In this document: piece by piece, positions 9,653 to 18,948 of the stretch
Layout: every line of letters begins with the position of its first letter
How positions within the stretch are numbered: the stretch's first letter is position 1
DNA from: Chryseobacterium viscerum
GTDB taxonomy: Bacteria; Bacteroidota; Bacteroidia; Flavobacteriales; Weeksellaceae
DNA length: 64,000 bases
Direction of reading: 5' to 3'
NCBI RefSeq assembly: GCF_025949665.1
Contig: NZ_JAPDFT010000002.1
Span: 62,001 to 126,000, forward strand
The notes under the pieces: model-generated
What the model saw: only the letters and a program-made list of their open reading frames with translations
Told to the model about the DNA's origin: nothing
Databases searched by the model: none
Made by a program: the position numbers and the translations under genes

Positions 9653-9719
9653 ATTGTAAGGCATGATTTTTGTAAAAATTAAAATATAAAAATCATATTG
9701 AATATCAAATAATATAATC

Positions 9720-10154
9720 ATGAAAAAAGGTCTTTTAGCATTAGGTGCCGTATCGGTGCTATTTGTAGTCAGCTGTAAAAAAAGTGAAAGCGGAAACAAA
9801 AGCATTATCAAAACAGACAGCTCAGAAACTGTAGTTACAGACAACAATGGAAAAATAGATTCGGTAACACAAAGTTCTTCTACTGTAGACATCAACGGAA
9901 AGAAAATTGAGAAAACAGATTTTGTTTATAAAGCTACTGATGGAACATTGGTAAAAGTAGTATTCAAAAACGATCCGAAAGAAAGTACAGTAGCCATTAC
10001 CAGCAACAAGAAAACATTTACATTACCTAAGACAGAAACCAAAGGTGATGAAACGATTTACAAGAAAGATGATATGACAGCAAGGGTAAAAGGTGATAGC
10101 CTTCATCTTGAACAGGGTAATAATCTGATAGAATTGAAAAGAACAAAAATCTAA
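9720..10154 (+). CDS. Small lipoprotein of unknown function
   Basis: A 144-residue protein with a lipoprotein signal, LGAVSVLFVVSCKKSESGNK, with the lipid-accepting Cys at residue 19. The mature part is charged and threonine/serine-rich, with short beta-like repeats (DGTLVKVVFKNDPKE, KKTFTLPKTE, DDMTARVKGDSLHLE), as in small Bacteroidota lipoproteins that bind nothing known. It is divergent from the GH35 gene and ends with a clear terminator at 10161-10190, so it is monocistronic. No specific function can be assigned. Confidence 0.85.
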   Translation: MKKGLLALGAVSVLFVVSCKKSESGNKSIIKTDSSETVVTDNNGKIDSVTQSSSTVDINGKKIEKTDFVYKATDGTLVKVVFKNDPKESTVAITSNKKTFTLPKTETKGDETIYKKDDMTARVKGDSLHLEQGNNLIELKRTKI

Positions 10155-10160
10155 GATAGC

Positions 10161-10190
10161 AATGTCCCTCAATATAAAGGGACATTTTAT
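10161..10190 (+). terminator. Terminator after the 9720 lipoprotein
   Basis: Arms AATGTCCCT (10161-10169) and AGGGACATT (10178-10186) form a perfect 9-bp stem followed by TTATTTTT on the plus strand. Confidence 0.85.
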
Positions 10191-10261
10191 TTTTATACAT
10201 CTTAAATCTTTTTAAGCTATAATTTCTATCAACAAAATATGATTGCTTAAATTATTATAAA

Positions 10262-10298
10262 TAAAAAAACCATCCGGAATCCGGATGGTTTTTTTTAT
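10262..10298 (-). terminator. Terminator of the ribosomal protein operon
   Basis: Perfect stem AACCATCCGG (10268-10277) and CCGGATGGTT (10281-10290) with a 3-base loop and A/T tracts on both sides, so it works in both directions. On the minus strand it lies just after rplQ and closes the long ribosomal operon. Confidence 0.9.
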
Positions 10299-10313
10299 AT
10301 ATCTGAATGAATA

Positions 10314-10850
10314 TTATTCTTCAGTTTTTTCTTCAGTAGTGTCAGCTTTAGCTTCTTCTACTTTCTCTTCTACTGCAGGTGCTTCAGCTACTACAGCTTC
10401 AGCTACTACAGCTTCAGCTTTTTTAGGTGCAGCAGTTGATCTTCTGCTTCTTCTTGTAGCTTTTTTCTCTTCAGCATTAGGGTTGTAAAGCTCGTTGAAA
10501 TCTACTAATTCGATAAGAGCCATATCAGCAGCATCACCTGGTCTGAAACCTGTCTTAATGATTCTTGTATAACCACCGTTTCTTTCAGCGATTTTAGGAG
10601 CTACAGTTCTGAATAATTCAGCAACCGCAAATTTATTTTGAAGGTAAGAGAATACTATTCTTCTGTTGTGTGTAGTATCTTCTTTTGCTTTTGTTAATAG
10701 AGGCTCAACATATACTCTTAAAGCTTTAGCTTTAGCTACAGTAGTGTTGATTCTTTTATGCTCAATTAGAGAACAAGCCATATTAGAAAGTAAAGCGCTT
10801 CTGTGAGAAGCTGTTCTTCCTAAGTGATTGAATTTTTTACCGTGTCTCAT
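10314..10850 (-). CDS. rplQ: 50S ribosomal protein L17 with long acidic tail
   Basis: Large-subunit protein L17, lining the exit-tunnel side. The conserved core ([20 protein letters not shown] to about residue 125) is complete. It is followed by a Bacteroidota-type extension of about 50 residues that starts basic ([10 protein letters not shown]) and becomes acidic and Ala/Val/Glu-rich, with a repeated AEAVV motif, giving 178 residues against about 120-130 in Escherichia coli. It is the last gene of the alpha operon, 6 bases after rpoA, and ends before the terminator at 10262-10298. Confidence 0.97.
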   Translation of the reverse strand: MRHGKKFNHLGRTASHRSALLSNMACSLIEHKRINTTVAKAKALRVYVEPLLTKAKEDTTHNRRIVFSYLQNKFAVAELFRTVAPKIAERNGGYTRIIKTGFRPGDAADMALIELVDFNELYNPNAEEKKATRRSRRSTAAPKKAEAVVAEAVVAEAPAVEEKVEEAKADTTEEKTEE

Positions 10851-10856
10851 TATTAA

Positions 10857-11852
10857 TTATTTATCAGCGTCTAACTTATATTTTGCAACGTCGAAACCGA
10901 AGTTAAGACCTTTTGAATGCACTAATTCTTCTAGTTCTGTCAAAGATTTTTTACCAAAATTTCTGAATTTCATCAAATCAGACTTACTGTAAGAAACCAA
11001 TTCTCCAAGAGTTTCTACTTCAGCTGCTTTTAGACAGTTAAGGGCTCTTACTGAAAGATCCATATCTGCTAATTTAGACTTAAGAAGTTGTCTTGTGTGA
11101 AGAGTTTCTTCATCATATTGGATAGATGCTTTTACAGCTTCCGTTTCAAGCGTGATTCTCTCATCAGAGAATAGCATGAAGTGATAAATTAATATCTTAG
11201 AAGCTTCTGTTAAAGCATTCTGAGGGCTGATAGACCCATCAGTTTCTATATCTAATACAAGTTTTTCGTAGTCTGTTTTTTGCTCTACACGATAATTTTC
11301 AATGCTATATTGTACTTTCTTGATCGGCGTAAAAATAGAGTCGATAGCAATAGTTCCTACAGGAGCATTGTTTGACTTATTTTGTTCAGAAGGTACATAC
11401 CCTCTACCTTTTTCAATATTGAAAGTAATTTCGAAAGTTACATCACTGTTTAGGTTGCAAATCACTAAATCTGGGTTTAAAACATCAAATCCATTGATAG
11501 ACTTTCCTAAATCACCAGCAGTAATAACCGTCTGACCTGAAACTTTAGCAACAACCTGCTCGTTAGCCTGGCCTTCTGCTGCAGCTTTTAATCTTACCTG
11601 CTTAAGGTTAAGAATAATTTCGGTAACATCTTCGATTACTCCTGGAATAGTTGAAAATTCGTGCTCTACACCTTCTATTTTGATAGATGAAATAGCGTAT
11701 CCTTCCAGAGAAGAAAGCAACACTCTTCTCAAAGCATTACCGATTGTAAGCCCGAAACCTGGTTCTAAAGGTCTGAATTCGAATTGACCTTTAAATTCAT
11801 CAGAGTTAAGTAAAATTACTTTATCGGGTTTTATGAATTGTAAAATTGCCAT
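10857..11852 (-). CDS. rpoA: RNA polymerase alpha subunit
   Basis: The 331-residue alpha subunit that nucleates RNA polymerase assembly. The N-terminal dimerisation domain shows [20 protein letters not shown] and [10 protein letters not shown]; the C-terminal domain shows [20 protein letters not shown] and [15 protein letters not shown], used for contacts with activators and UP-like DNA. Length is normal. It sits between rpsD and rplQ in the usual alpha-operon order. No oddities. Confidence 0.98.
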   Translation of the reverse strand: MAILQFIKPDKVILLNSDEFKGQFEFRPLEPGFGLTIGNALRRVLLSSLEGYAISSIKIEGVEHEFSTIPGVIEDVTEIILNLKQVRLKAAAEGQANEQVVAKVSGQTVITAGDLGKSINGFDVLNPDLVICNLNSDVTFEITFNIEKGRGYVPSEQNKSNNAPVGTIAIDSIFTPIKKVQYSIENYRVEQKTDYEKLVLDIETDGSISPQNALTEASKILIYHFMLFSDERITLETEAVKASIQYDEETLHTRQLLKSKLADMDLSVRALNCLKAAEVETLGELVSYSKSDLMKFRNFGKKSLTELEELVHSKGLNFGFDVAKYKLDADK

Positions 11853-11885
11853 ATTATTGGGTTGAGCAAAAATTTGATTAAAAAA

Positions 11886-12494
11886 TTATTTAGAGTAAAG
11901 TTCCACGATAAGGTTCTCCTTAATGTCCTCCGGAATCTGGATTCTTTCAGGAGCAGAAATGAAAGTACCTTCTTTCTTCTCATCGTTGAATTGTAACCAC
12001 TCATAGTTTGACTTAGAAGCCAATGCATTGGTAACAACTTCAAGAGACTTAGACTTTTCTCTTACAGTGATTACATCACCAGCTTTTACCAAGTAAGAAG
12101 GGATATTAAGAATTTCTCCGTTCACAGTGATGTGTCTGTGAGAAACTAATTGTCTTGCACCAGATCTAGTTTTAGCAAAACCTAATCTGTACACTACGTT
12201 ATCCAATCTTGATTCACAAAGTTGTAATAGAACTTCACCTGTTACTCCTTTGCTTCTGTGTGCTTTTTCAAATAAATTAGCAAACTGTCTTTCTAAAATA
12301 CCGTAAGTATATTTAGCTTTTTGTTTTTCAGCTAACTGAACTGCATATTCTGATTTTTTAGCACCTCTTCTTTTATTAGGACCATGTTGTCCTGGCGGTT
12401 GGTTTTTTCTTTTCTCGAAGTTTTTATCATCTCCGTAGATTGCAGCACCAAACTTTCTAGCAATCTTAGTTTTAGGTCCAATATATCTTGCCAT
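11886..12494 (-). CDS. rpsD: 30S ribosomal protein S4
   Basis: Small-subunit assembly protein S4, which binds the 5' domain of 16S rRNA, and in enterobacteria represses the alpha operon. The 202-residue protein starts [20 protein letters not shown] and has the S4 RNA-binding domain around [20 protein letters not shown] and [16 protein letters not shown]. There is no zinc-type Cys cluster at the N terminus. It lies between rpsK and rpoA as in the usual alpha operon. Confidence 0.98.
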   Translation of the reverse strand: MARYIGPKTKIARKFGAAIYGDDKNFEKRKNQPPGQHGPNKRRGAKKSEYAVQLAEKQKAKYTYGILERQFANLFEKAHRSKGVTGEVLLQLCESRLDNVVYRLGFAKTRSGARQLVSHRHITVNGEILNIPSYLVKAGDVITVREKSKSLEVVTNALASKSNYEWLQFNDEKKEGTFISAPERIQIPEDIKENLIVELYSK

Positions 12495-12513
12495 AATGGG
12501 TAAATTCTAAAAA

Positions 12514-12903
12514 TTAAACTCTTCTTCTTTTTGGTGGTCTACATCCATTGTGCGGCATTGGAGTCACATCAATGATTTCGCTAACTTCAATTCCTGAATT
12601 GTGAATAGATCTGATTGCAGATTCTCTACCTGCACCTGGACCTTTCACAAACACCTTTACTCTTCTTAATCCAGCTTCGTGAGCTACAGCAGAGCAATTT
12701 TCAGCTGCCATTTGAGCAGCAAAAGGAGTGTTCTTTTTAGAACCTCTGAATCCCATTTTACCGGCAGATGCCCAAGAGATAACCTCTCCACTTTTATTTG
12801 TTAAAGAAATGATGATGTTATTGAAAGAAGCTTGAATATGTGCTTCACCAATAGCTTCAACTTTTACTTTTCTTTTTTTAACTACTTTACTTTGTTTTGC
12901 CAT
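12514..12903 (-). CDS. rpsK: 30S ribosomal protein S11
   Basis: Small-subunit platform protein S11 that contacts the E-site and mRNA region. The 129-residue protein has the conserved core [48 protein letters not shown] and the C-terminal [17 protein letters not shown]. It is encoded between rpsM and rpsD, 12 bases from rpsM. Nothing unusual. Confidence 0.98.
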   Translation of the reverse strand: MAKQSKVVKKRKVKVEAIGEAHIQASFNNIIISLTNKSGEVISWASAGKMGFRGSKKNTPFAAQMAAENCSAVAHEAGLRRVKVFVKGPGAGRESAIRSIHNSGIEVSEIIDVTPMPHNGCRPPKRRRV

Positions 12904-12915
12904 AATTCCTAACGA

Positions 12916-13293
12916 TTATTTACTTGCCTTTTTCTTGTTAGCAACTGTTTTTCTCTTTCCTTTACGGGTTCTAGAGTTGTTTTTCGTTCTCTGGCCTCTT
13001 AAAGGTAATCCTAGTCTGTGACGTATTCCTCGTTGGCATCCTATGTCCATCAATCTCTTGATGTTCAATTGCACTTCAGATCTTAACTCTCCTTCTACTT
13101 TAACGTTTTCAGAGATATATGTTCTGATTGCAGCCAATTCATCGTCATTCCATTCGTTGACTTTCTTGTCTTCGCTGATACCGGCAGCTTTAAGGATTTC
13201 AGAAGAAGTACTTCTTCCTACTCCATAGATGTAAGTTAAACCGATAACACCTCTTTTGTTTTTTGGTAAATCAATACCTGCAATTCTCGCCAT
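12916..13293 (-). CDS. rpsM: 30S ribosomal protein S13
   Basis: Small-subunit head protein S13 that contacts the P-site tRNA and forms bridge B1 with the large subunit. The 125-residue sequence begins [22 protein letters not shown] and contains [29 protein letters not shown], the conserved RNA-contacting tail. It follows rpmJ by 9 bases and starts the alpha-operon group. Confidence 0.98.
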   Translation of the reverse strand: MARIAGIDLPKNKRGVIGLTYIYGVGRSTSSEILKAAGISEDKKVNEWNDDELAAIRTYISENVKVEGELRSEVQLNIKRLMDIGCQRGIRHRLGLPLRGQRTKNNSRTRKGKRKTVANKKKASK

Positions 13294-13302
13294 AATTTAA
13301 TG

Positions 13303-13419
13303 TTAGCCTTGTCTTTGTTTAAATTTTGGGTTCTTCTTGTTGATTACGAATAGTACACCTTTTCTGCGTACGATTTTGCAATCAGCGCTTCTTTTTTTAA
13401 TTGATGCTCTTACTTTCAT
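13303..13419 (-). CDS. rpmJ: 50S ribosomal protein L36, zinc-free form
   Basis: A 38-residue protein, [20 protein letters not shown] and on to KFKQRQG, the smallest large-subunit protein. The classical zinc-binding form carries three Cys and one His; here one Cys (position 14) remains, and the positions of Cys11, Cys27 and His32 are Ser, Asn and Phe. It is therefore the zinc-independent (C-) form. It lies between infA and rpsM, the standard place. Confidence 0.97.
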   Translation of the reverse strand: MKVRASIKKRSADCKIVRRKGVLFVINKKNPKFKQRQG

Positions 13420-13481
13420 TTTGATAGTATTTATTTTTTACAAATGCCAAATGGAAAGTGTTTTCCATTTGGCTAATTGTT

Positions 13482-13697
13482 TTAATATCTAAATGTGATC
13501 CTCCCTTTCGTTAAATCATAGGGAGACATTTCTAGTTTTACCTTATCACCAGGTAAAAGTTTAATATAGTGCATTCGCATTTTACCAGAAATATGAGCGA
13601 TAAGGATATGCCCATTTTCAAGTTCTACACGGAACTGAGCGTTCGAAAGTGCTTCCGTTATAACGCCATCTTGTTCAATATGTTTTTGTTTTGCCAT
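13482..13697 (-). CDS. infA: Translation initiation factor IF-1
   Basis: A 71-residue OB-fold protein that occupies the A site of the 30S subunit during initiation. The sequence [40 protein letters not shown] and [19 protein letters not shown] is the normal family pattern. It is between secY and rpmJ, 3 bases after secY; there is no map (methionine aminopeptidase) gene here, which some bacteria have between secY and infA. Confidence 0.98.
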   Translation of the reverse strand: MAKQKHIEQDGVITEALSNAQFRVELENGHILIAHISGKMRMHYIKLLPGDKVKLEMSPYDLTKGRITFRY

Positions 13698-13700
13698 AAA

Positions 13701-15080
13701 TTAATATCCAGTCGTTCTAGACAGTTTAGACTGCATTAAGCCATCATAATGATGATTCAGCAGATATGTATTAATCTGTTGAACGGTATCTAAAATTACA
13801 CCTACCATAATTAATAGTGACGTTCCCCCGAAAAATAGGGCAAACGCATCTGTCTGAACAAAGCTTCCATGCACAATTGCTGGAAGGACTGCAAAGATAG
13901 ATAAAAAAATTGCACCTGGCAAGGTAATTTTTGATAAAATATCATCTAAGTAATCTGCTGTCTCTTTCCCCGGTCTTACTTTCGGTACTAAACCTCCATT
14001 TCTCTTCAAATCATCAGCCATCTGGTTCACCGGAATTGTAATTGCAGTATAGAAAAACGAGAAGATAATAATTAATAGCGCAAACAATACATTGTACTGC
14101 CAGCTAAAAACATTCTTGAAACCTGCAAGAAAAGTGTTAGACTCATCGAATTTTGTTAATAATCCTGGTACGAACATCAATGCCTGAGCAAAGATAATTG
14201 GCATTACACCAGCAGCATTTACTTTCAATGGAATCCATTGTCTTGCGCCCTGCATAAGATTCTTGTTTACACCTCCTCTTGCTTGAGCTCTGCTTACATA
14301 CTGAATTGGAATTTTTCTAACAGCCACAGATAAAATCACGGCTAGAAGAACAACTACCATCCAGAATAATACTTCAATAAGGATCATGATAGATCCCATT
14401 CCTCCTTTTCCGTTCTGCACGGCCATCTCCTGTACGAATGCTTCAGGTAGTCTTGAAAGAATACCTACCATAATAAGGATGGAAATACCATTTCCGATTC
14501 CTTTGTCGGTAATCTTTTCACCTAACCACATTGCGAATACTGAACCAGCAACCAAGATTACAATACTTGGCAACCAGAACATGATAGAATTTGGCTCTAC
14601 AAAATATGCAGATTGGAACTGAGCATATGGTAAGAATAATTGAGTAATAGAAGTTAAATAAGAAGGTGCCTGTACCAGACAAACTCCAATTGTTAACCAT
14701 CTTGTAATTTGGTTCAATGTATTTCTACCTGACTCTCCATCTTTCTGAAGCTTCTGAAGATAAGGAATAGCCATTCCCATCAACTGAACAATAATAGAAG
14801 CAGAAATATAAGGCATGATACCCAACGCCATTACGGAAGCGTGGCTGAAAGCTCCCCCCGTAAACGACGAAAGCAAGCCAAGGAGACCTGCTCCTTGCTT
14901 GTTACCGCCTTGATTTTTATAATGCTCTAAGAGATCTCCCACCTCTGCAAGGTTAATTGCAGGAAGTGAGATATAAGATGCGAATCTATACACAAGGATA
15001 ATACCTAACGTAAAGAGAATTTTATCTCTTAACTCCTTTAGGCTCCATATATTTTTAAGTGTTTGTATAAATTCTTTCAT
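13701..15080 (-). CDS. secY: Protein translocase subunit SecY
   Basis: The central channel subunit of the Sec translocon in the inner membrane, which exports unfolded proteins and inserts membrane proteins. The 459-residue sequence has ten hydrophobic spans and the conserved stretches LGIMPYISASIIVQLM (plug/TM2 region), GIGNGISILIMVGIL and the C-terminal cytoplasmic region YVSRAQARGG and LKRNGGLVPKVRPG. It is encoded between rplO and infA, as usual in the spc operon. Confidence 0.98.
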   Translation of the reverse strand: MKEFIQTLKNIWSLKELRDKILFTLGIILVYRFASYISLPAINLAEVGDLLEHYKNQGGNKQGAGLLGLLSSFTGGAFSHASVMALGIMPYISASIIVQLMGMAIPYLQKLQKDGESGRNTLNQITRWLTIGVCLVQAPSYLTSITQLFLPYAQFQSAYFVEPNSIMFWLPSIVILVAGSVFAMWLGEKITDKGIGNGISILIMVGILSRLPEAFVQEMAVQNGKGGMGSIMILIEVLFWMVVVLLAVILSVAVRKIPIQYVSRAQARGGVNKNLMQGARQWIPLKVNAAGVMPIIFAQALMFVPGLLTKFDESNTFLAGFKNVFSWQYNVLFALLIIIFSFFYTAITIPVNQMADDLKRNGGLVPKVRPGKETADYLDDILSKITLPGAIFLSIFAVLPAIVHGSFVQTDAFALFFGGTSLLIMVGVILDTVQQINTYLLNHHYDGLMQSKLSRTTGY

Positions 15081-15089
15081 TAGTAAGTA

Positions 15090-15539
15090 TTATAAGGTAA
15101 TTGCTTTTCCACCTGCCTTAGCAATAAGCTCTTCAGCAGATTTAGTGAATTTGTCAGCAGAGATTGAAACCGCTGATTTCAATTCTCCTCTACCCATAAT
15201 TTTCACTAATTCGTTTTTAGAAACTATCCCGTTTGCTACTAAAACTTCTTTCGTGATATCTCCAGTGATGGATTTGTTCTCGATTAAAGTTTGAATAGTA
15301 TCAAGGTTAATTCCTCTAAACTCTTTTCTATTTACGTTTTTGAATCCGAATTTAGGTAATCTTCTTTGTAAAGGCATCTGTCCACCTTCGAAACCGATTT
15401 TCTGAGAATAACCAGCTCTAGCTTTCTGACCTTTGTGTCCTTTTGTTGAAGTACCTCCTTTTCCACTACCTTGACCTCTACCAATTCTTTTTGAGTTGAA
15501 AGTAGATCCTGCAGCAGGTTGTATATTGTTTAAATTCAT
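15090..15539 (-). CDS. rplO: 50S ribosomal protein L15
   Basis: A 149-residue large-subunit assembly protein. The glycine-rich N terminus (KRIGRGQGSGKGGTSTKGHK) threads into 23S rRNA and is followed by GQKARAGYSQKIGFEGGQMP and the globular C-terminal domain. It lies between rpmD and secY with a 9-base gap before secY. Normal length and order. Confidence 0.98.
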   Translation of the reverse strand: MNLNNIQPAAGSTFNSKRIGRGQGSGKGGTSTKGHKGQKARAGYSQKIGFEGGQMPLQRRLPKFGFKNVNRKEFRGINLDTIQTLIENKSITGDITKEVLVANGIVSKNELVKIMGRGELKSAVSISADKFTKSAEELIAKAGGKAITL

Positions 15540-15559
15540 TTTAATTCTCTTTTATAAAA

Positions 15560-15736
15560 TTATTTTTGAACTTCAAGTAAGTGGCTTACTGCAGCTACCA
15601 TTCCTAAGATAGAAGGAGTAGCTTCATGTTCTACAACTTGGTGAAGTTTTTTTAATCCTAATGCTTCAAGCGTTCTCTTTTGGGTTTTTGTTCTACCAAT
15701 AGCGCTTCTTACTTGTTTTACTTTAATTGTTGCCAT
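15560..15736 (-). CDS. rpmD: 50S ribosomal protein L30
   Basis: A 58-residue protein, MATIKVKQVRSAIGRTKTQK then RTLEALGLKKLHQVVEHEAT, with the SAIGR core of the family. L30 binds the 5S rRNA side of the large subunit. It is too short for a 60-codon cutoff and is easily missed. Gap to rplO is 20 bases and to rpsE 10 bases. Confidence 0.97.
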   Translation of the reverse strand: MATIKVKQVRSAIGRTKTQKRTLEALGLKKLHQVVEHEATPSILGMVAAVSHLLEVQK

Positions 15737-15746
15737 TGTTTTAATA

Positions 15747-16268
15747 TTAACCGTTAAACACTTTACTTAGAGAAATTCCTCTCATTCTTGCGATCTCTTC
15801 AGGTCTTCTGATATCCAATAACGCTTTGAAAGTAGCTTTCACCACGTTGTGAGGGTTAGAAGATCCTTTAGATTTTGAAAGGATATCGTGAATACCAGCA
15901 GATTCCAATACCGCTCTTACCGCACCACCGGCGATAAGTCCTGTACCGTGAGAAGCAGGTCTTAAGAAGATATCTGCACCACCGTATCTAGCAGTAGTTT
16001 GGTGAGGGATAGTGTGGTTCATTACAGGAACTTTCACAAGGTTTTTCTTAGCGTCTTCAACTGCTTTAGCAATTGCAGAAGCAACCTCTTTAGATTTTCC
16101 TAAACCAAAACCGATAATACCTTCTTCATTACCTACTACAACAATAGCAGAAAATCCGAAAGCTCTACCTCCTTTAGTTACTTTTGTTACTCTGTTAACA
16201 GCTACGAGACGATCTTTTAATTCTAATCCTCCCGGTTTTACTCTTTCTATATTATCTAGTCCTAACAT
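15747..16268 (-). CDS. rpsE: 30S ribosomal protein S5
   Basis: A 173-residue small-subunit protein important for decoding accuracy and mRNA unwinding. Visible are the dsRNA-like N-terminal domain ([39 protein letters not shown] region) and the second domain with [20 protein letters not shown] and [18 protein letters not shown]. It lies between rplR and rpmD in the standard spc order. Normal family length. Confidence 0.98.
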   Translation of the reverse strand: MLGLDNIERVKPGGLELKDRLVAVNRVTKVTKGGRAFGFSAIVVVGNEEGIIGFGLGKSKEVASAIAKAVEDAKKNLVKVPVMNHTIPHQTTARYGGADIFLRPASHGTGLIAGGAVRAVLESAGIHDILSKSKGSSNPHNVVKATFKALLDIRRPEEIARMRGISLSKVFNG

Positions 16269-16287
16269 ATTTTCCGAAATTTAATGA

Positions 16288-16641
16288 TTAGAATTTAAGT
16301 CCACCTTCTCTCGCACCATCAGCTAGAGCTTTTACTCTACCGTGATATACGAAACCGTTTCTGTCAAATACAATACTTTCGATTCCTGCAGCGATAGCTT
16401 TAGCAGCGATAGCTTTACCAACAGCAGCAGAAACTTCAGTCTTAGTACCTTTAGCGTCTACACCTTTTTCTCTAGAAGAAGCTGATGCTAAAGTTTTACC
16501 ATTTTTATCGTCGATTAACTGAGCGTAAATTTCCTTATTACTTTTATATACAGATAATCTTGGCAATTCAGAAGATCCAGAGATTTTCCCTCTTACTCTT
16601 CTTTTGATTCTTATTCTTTTTTCTAATTTACTTAATGCCAT
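16288..16641 (-). CDS. rplR: 50S ribosomal protein L18
   Basis: A 117-residue protein that binds 5S rRNA together with L5. Its basic N terminus ([20 protein letters not shown]) and [38 protein letters not shown] and [17 protein letters not shown] match the family. It lies between rplF and rpsE, 15 and 19 bases away. Confidence 0.98.
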   Translation of the reverse strand: MALSKLEKRIRIKRRVRGKISGSSELPRLSVYKSNKEIYAQLIDDKNGKTLASASSREKGVDAKGTKTEVSAAVGKAIAAKAIAAGIESIVFDRNGFVYHGRVKALADGAREGGLKF

Positions 16642-16656
16642 AATACTTATAATTTA

Positions 16657-17202
16657 TTAAGCAGATTTACCAGCTTTACGTCTAACAATTTCTCCTACGA
16701 ATCTTACACCTTTTCCTTTGTATGGCTCAGGCTTTCTGAAAGAACGGATCTTTGCAGTAACCATTCCTAGAAGTTGCTTGTCGTGAGACGCTAAAGTAAT
16801 AATTGGGTTTTTACCTTTTTCAGTCAATGTATCAACTTTTACTTCACTTGGAAGTTCTAATACGATACCGTGAGAGAATCCTAAAGCTAACTCAAGTTTT
16901 TGACCTGCGTGAGAAGCTCTGTATCCTACCCCTACTAGTTCTAGTTTCTTTTCGAAACCTTCTGATACACCAACGATCATGTTGGCGATCAACGCTCTGT
17001 ATAAACCGTGAAGCGCTTTGTGTTGTTTAGAATCAGATGGTCTGTTTACATTAAGCTCACCATCTTTTTGTTCTAAAGTAATTCCTGCTGTAAGCTCCTG
17101 AGAAAGTTCTCCTTTCGCTCCTTTTACAGTTACTACACCGTTGTTTTCAGTGATTGTAACTCCAGCTGGAATTGTTATAATTGCTTTACCAATTCTTGAC
17201 AT
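16657..17202 (-). CDS. rplF: 50S ribosomal protein L6
   Basis: A 181-residue large-subunit protein at the base of the L7/L12 stalk near the factor-binding site. It has two repeated domains, the second carrying the conserved KRIxxFRKPEPYKGKGVRF-like tail (here AKIRSFRKPEPYKGKGVRF). It lies between rpsH and rplR. Order and length are normal. Confidence 0.98.
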   Translation of the reverse strand: MSRIGKAIITIPAGVTITENNGVVTVKGAKGELSQELTAGITLEQKDGELNVNRPSDSKQHKALHGLYRALIANMIVGVSEGFEKKLELVGVGYRASHAGQKLELALGFSHGIVLELPSEVKVDTLTEKGKNPIITLASHDKQLLGMVTAKIRSFRKPEPYKGKGVRFVGEIVRRKAGKSA

Positions 17203-17219
17203 TTTCCTCTGATTAAAAA

Positions 17220-17618
17220 TTAATAAACATAGCAGATTACTTCACCGCCTACTTTCTCTTCTCTAGCTTTCTTGTCAGTCATTACTCCTTTAGAAGTAGA
17301 GATGATAGAAATACCCAAACCGTTTAGTACTCTTGGAAGTTCAGTAGAACCTTTGTACTGTCTCAAACCTGGTCTAGAAGCTCTTTGAATAGACTTAATA
17401 GCAGGTTTGTTAGTTTGCTTATCGTACTTTAAAGCGATTTTGATCACTCCTTGAACAGCGTTATCTTCAAACTTGAAGTTTAAGATATACCCTTGATCAA
17501 ATAGGATCTTAGTAATCTCCTTTTTGATTTTCGATGCAGGAATTTCCACCACTTTGTGGCCTGCGCTTTGTGCGTTCCTTACTCTTGTTAGGAAATCTGA
17601 AATTGGATCTGTTACCAT
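17220..17618 (-). CDS. rpsH: 30S ribosomal protein S8
   Basis: A 132-residue protein that binds the central domain of 16S rRNA; in enterobacteria it also represses the spc operon by binding its mRNA. Signatures are ISDFLTRVRNAQSAGHKVVE and the C-terminal GLGISIISTSKGVMTDKKAR. An unusual 146-base gap with a hairpin separates it from rpsN, so this is a break in an otherwise tight operon and a place where autoregulation might act (inference). Confidence 0.98.
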   Translation of the reverse strand: MVTDPISDFLTRVRNAQSAGHKVVEIPASKIKKEITKILFDQGYILNFKFEDNAVQGVIKIALKYDKQTNKPAIKSIQRASRPGLRQYKGSTELPRVLNGLGISIISTSKGVMTDKKAREEKVGGEVICYVY

Positions 17619-17676
17619 TTTTCTTTTATAAATTATTGGTTAAAGACAATCAGTATTGAAAAGACTTGAAGAGAAA

Positions 17677-17710
17677 AATATCAGACTTCAGAAAACTTCA
17701 GTCTGATATT
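17677..17710 (-). promoter_or_regulatory. Strong hairpin in the rpsN-rpsH gap
   Basis: Arms AATATCAGACT (17677-17687) and AGTCTGATATT (17700-17710) form a perfect 11-bp stem with a 12-base loop. On the minus strand the stem is followed by TTTCTC after the stem end, a weak T-tract, so it may attenuate or pause transcription, or be an RNA-processing site. It sits in the only long gap (146 bases) of the spc segment apart from the rplP-rpsC repeat gap. Confidence 0.55.
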
Positions 17711-17764
17711 ATTGTTCTTTAGTATCCTGACAACTTAATTGTCCCGATTTTTAATTAGTAATTA

Positions 17765-18034
17765 TTACCAACTAGCTTTTCTTACACCTGGGATAAGACC
17801 GTTGTTAGCCATTTCTCTGAAAGTTACTCTGGAAATACCAAACGTTCTCATGTATCCTCTTGGTCTACCTGTTAGTTTACATCTGTTGTGTAATCTTACA
17901 GGAGAAGCATTTTTAGGCAATTTTTGAAGTCCTTCGTAATCACCAGCTTCTTTTAAAGCTTTTCTTTTGTCAGCGTATTTAGCAACTAGTGCTTCTCTTT
18001 TGCGCTCACGCGCTTTCATTGATTCTTTAGCCAT
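17765..18034 (-). CDS. rpsN: 30S ribosomal protein S14, zinc-free form
   Basis: An 89-residue small-subunit head protein. It is the longer C-minus type: none of the CxxC pairs of the zinc form are present, and the C-terminal core [20 protein letters not shown] and [20 protein letters not shown] is conserved. It follows rplE by 3 bases. Together with the C-minus L36 it gives two zinc-independent ribosomal proteins in this operon. Confidence 0.97.
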   Translation of the reverse strand: MAKESMKARERKREALVAKYADKRKALKEAGDYEGLQKLPKNASPVRLHNRCKLTGRPRGYMRTFGISRVTFREMANNGLIPGVRKASW

Positions 18035-18037
18035 TTC

Positions 18038-18589
18038 TTAGTTCTTTTTAAATGGTAAACCGAAGTGAGTTAATAATGCTTTAGCTTCTTTATCTGTCTT
18101 CGCAGTTGTAACGAAAGTGATGTCCATCCCTTGGATTTTTTTCACTTTGTCAATTACGATTTCAGGGAAGATAATTTGCTCAGTAATACCTAAGTTGTAG
18201 TTACCTCTACCATCGAAACCATCTGCTTTGATACCAGAGAAATCTCTGATACGTGGTAAAGCAGAAGAAGTAAGTCTGTCTAAGAACTCATACATTCTGT
18301 GAGCTCTCAATGTTACTTTTGCTCCTACAGGCATTCCTTTTCTTAGTTTGAATGCAGCTTCATCTTTCTTAGAGATTGTACCTACTGCTTTCTGACCTGT
18401 AATGTTTGTCAATTCTTCTACAGCATAATCAATGATTTTCTTATCTGCAGTAGCATCTCCTAAACCTTGTGATACAACAATTTTCTCTAATCTAGGTACT
18501 TGCATGATAGACTTGTACCCAAATTCTTCCATCATTGCAGGAACAATTTGCTCTTTGTATATTTTTTTGGGTCTTGCTATAAATTCCAT
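18038..18589 (-). CDS. rplE: 50S ribosomal protein L5
   Basis: A 183-residue protein that binds 5S rRNA and contacts P-site tRNA. The conserved stretches [38 protein letters not shown] and [18 protein letters not shown] are complete. It lies between rplX and rpsN. Length and position are normal. Confidence 0.98.
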   Translation of the reverse strand: MEFIARPKKIYKEQIVPAMMEEFGYKSIMQVPRLEKIVVSQGLGDATADKKIIDYAVEELTNITGQKAVGTISKKDEAAFKLRKGMPVGAKVTLRAHRMYEFLDRLTSSALPRIRDFSGIKADGFDGRGNYNLGITEQIIFPEIVIDKVKKIQGMDITFVTTAKTDKEAKALLTHFGLPFKKN

Positions 18590-18600
18590 GTTAATTCAAA

Positions 18601-18927
18601 TTATAAAGTTTCACCCGTTTTTTTGTTAACTCTCACTTTCTTATCTCCTTCGATTTTGTAACCGATTTTGATAGCTTTTCCGTCTTTACCAACTAAAGCT
18701 ACGTTTGAGATATGAATAGAAGCTTCCTTTTCAGTAATTCCTCCTTGAGGATTTGAAGCTGAAGGCTTAACGTGTTTTTTAACGATGTTAAGTCCTGCAA
18801 CGATTACTCTAGGGTCTTTTCCTTCTTTCTTAATCACTTCAATAACTTCACCAGTCTTACCTTTGATATCTTTCTTACCAGTAGTAATGATTACGTTATC
18901 TCCTCTTTTTATTTTTAACTTTGACAT
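18601..18927 (-). CDS. rplX: 50S ribosomal protein L24
   Basis: A 108-residue KOW-domain protein that starts large-subunit assembly. KRGDNVIITTGKKDIKGKTG is the KOW motif, followed by GLNIVKKHVKPSASNPQGGI. It lies between rplN and rplE with short gaps. No oddities. Confidence 0.98.
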   Translation of the reverse strand: MSKLKIKRGDNVIITTGKKDIKGKTGEVIEVIKKEGKDPRVIVAGLNIVKKHVKPSASNPQGGITEKEASIHISNVALVGKDGKAIKIGYKIEGDKKVRVNKKTGETL

Positions 18928-18948
18928 TTCTTTTAAAAATTTTAAAAA

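Noticed and set aside
9653..9895. N-terminal extension of the GH35 gene back to 9895
   Set aside because: It runs antisense over the divergent lipoprotein gene and would place extra residues before a clear signal peptide at 9652.
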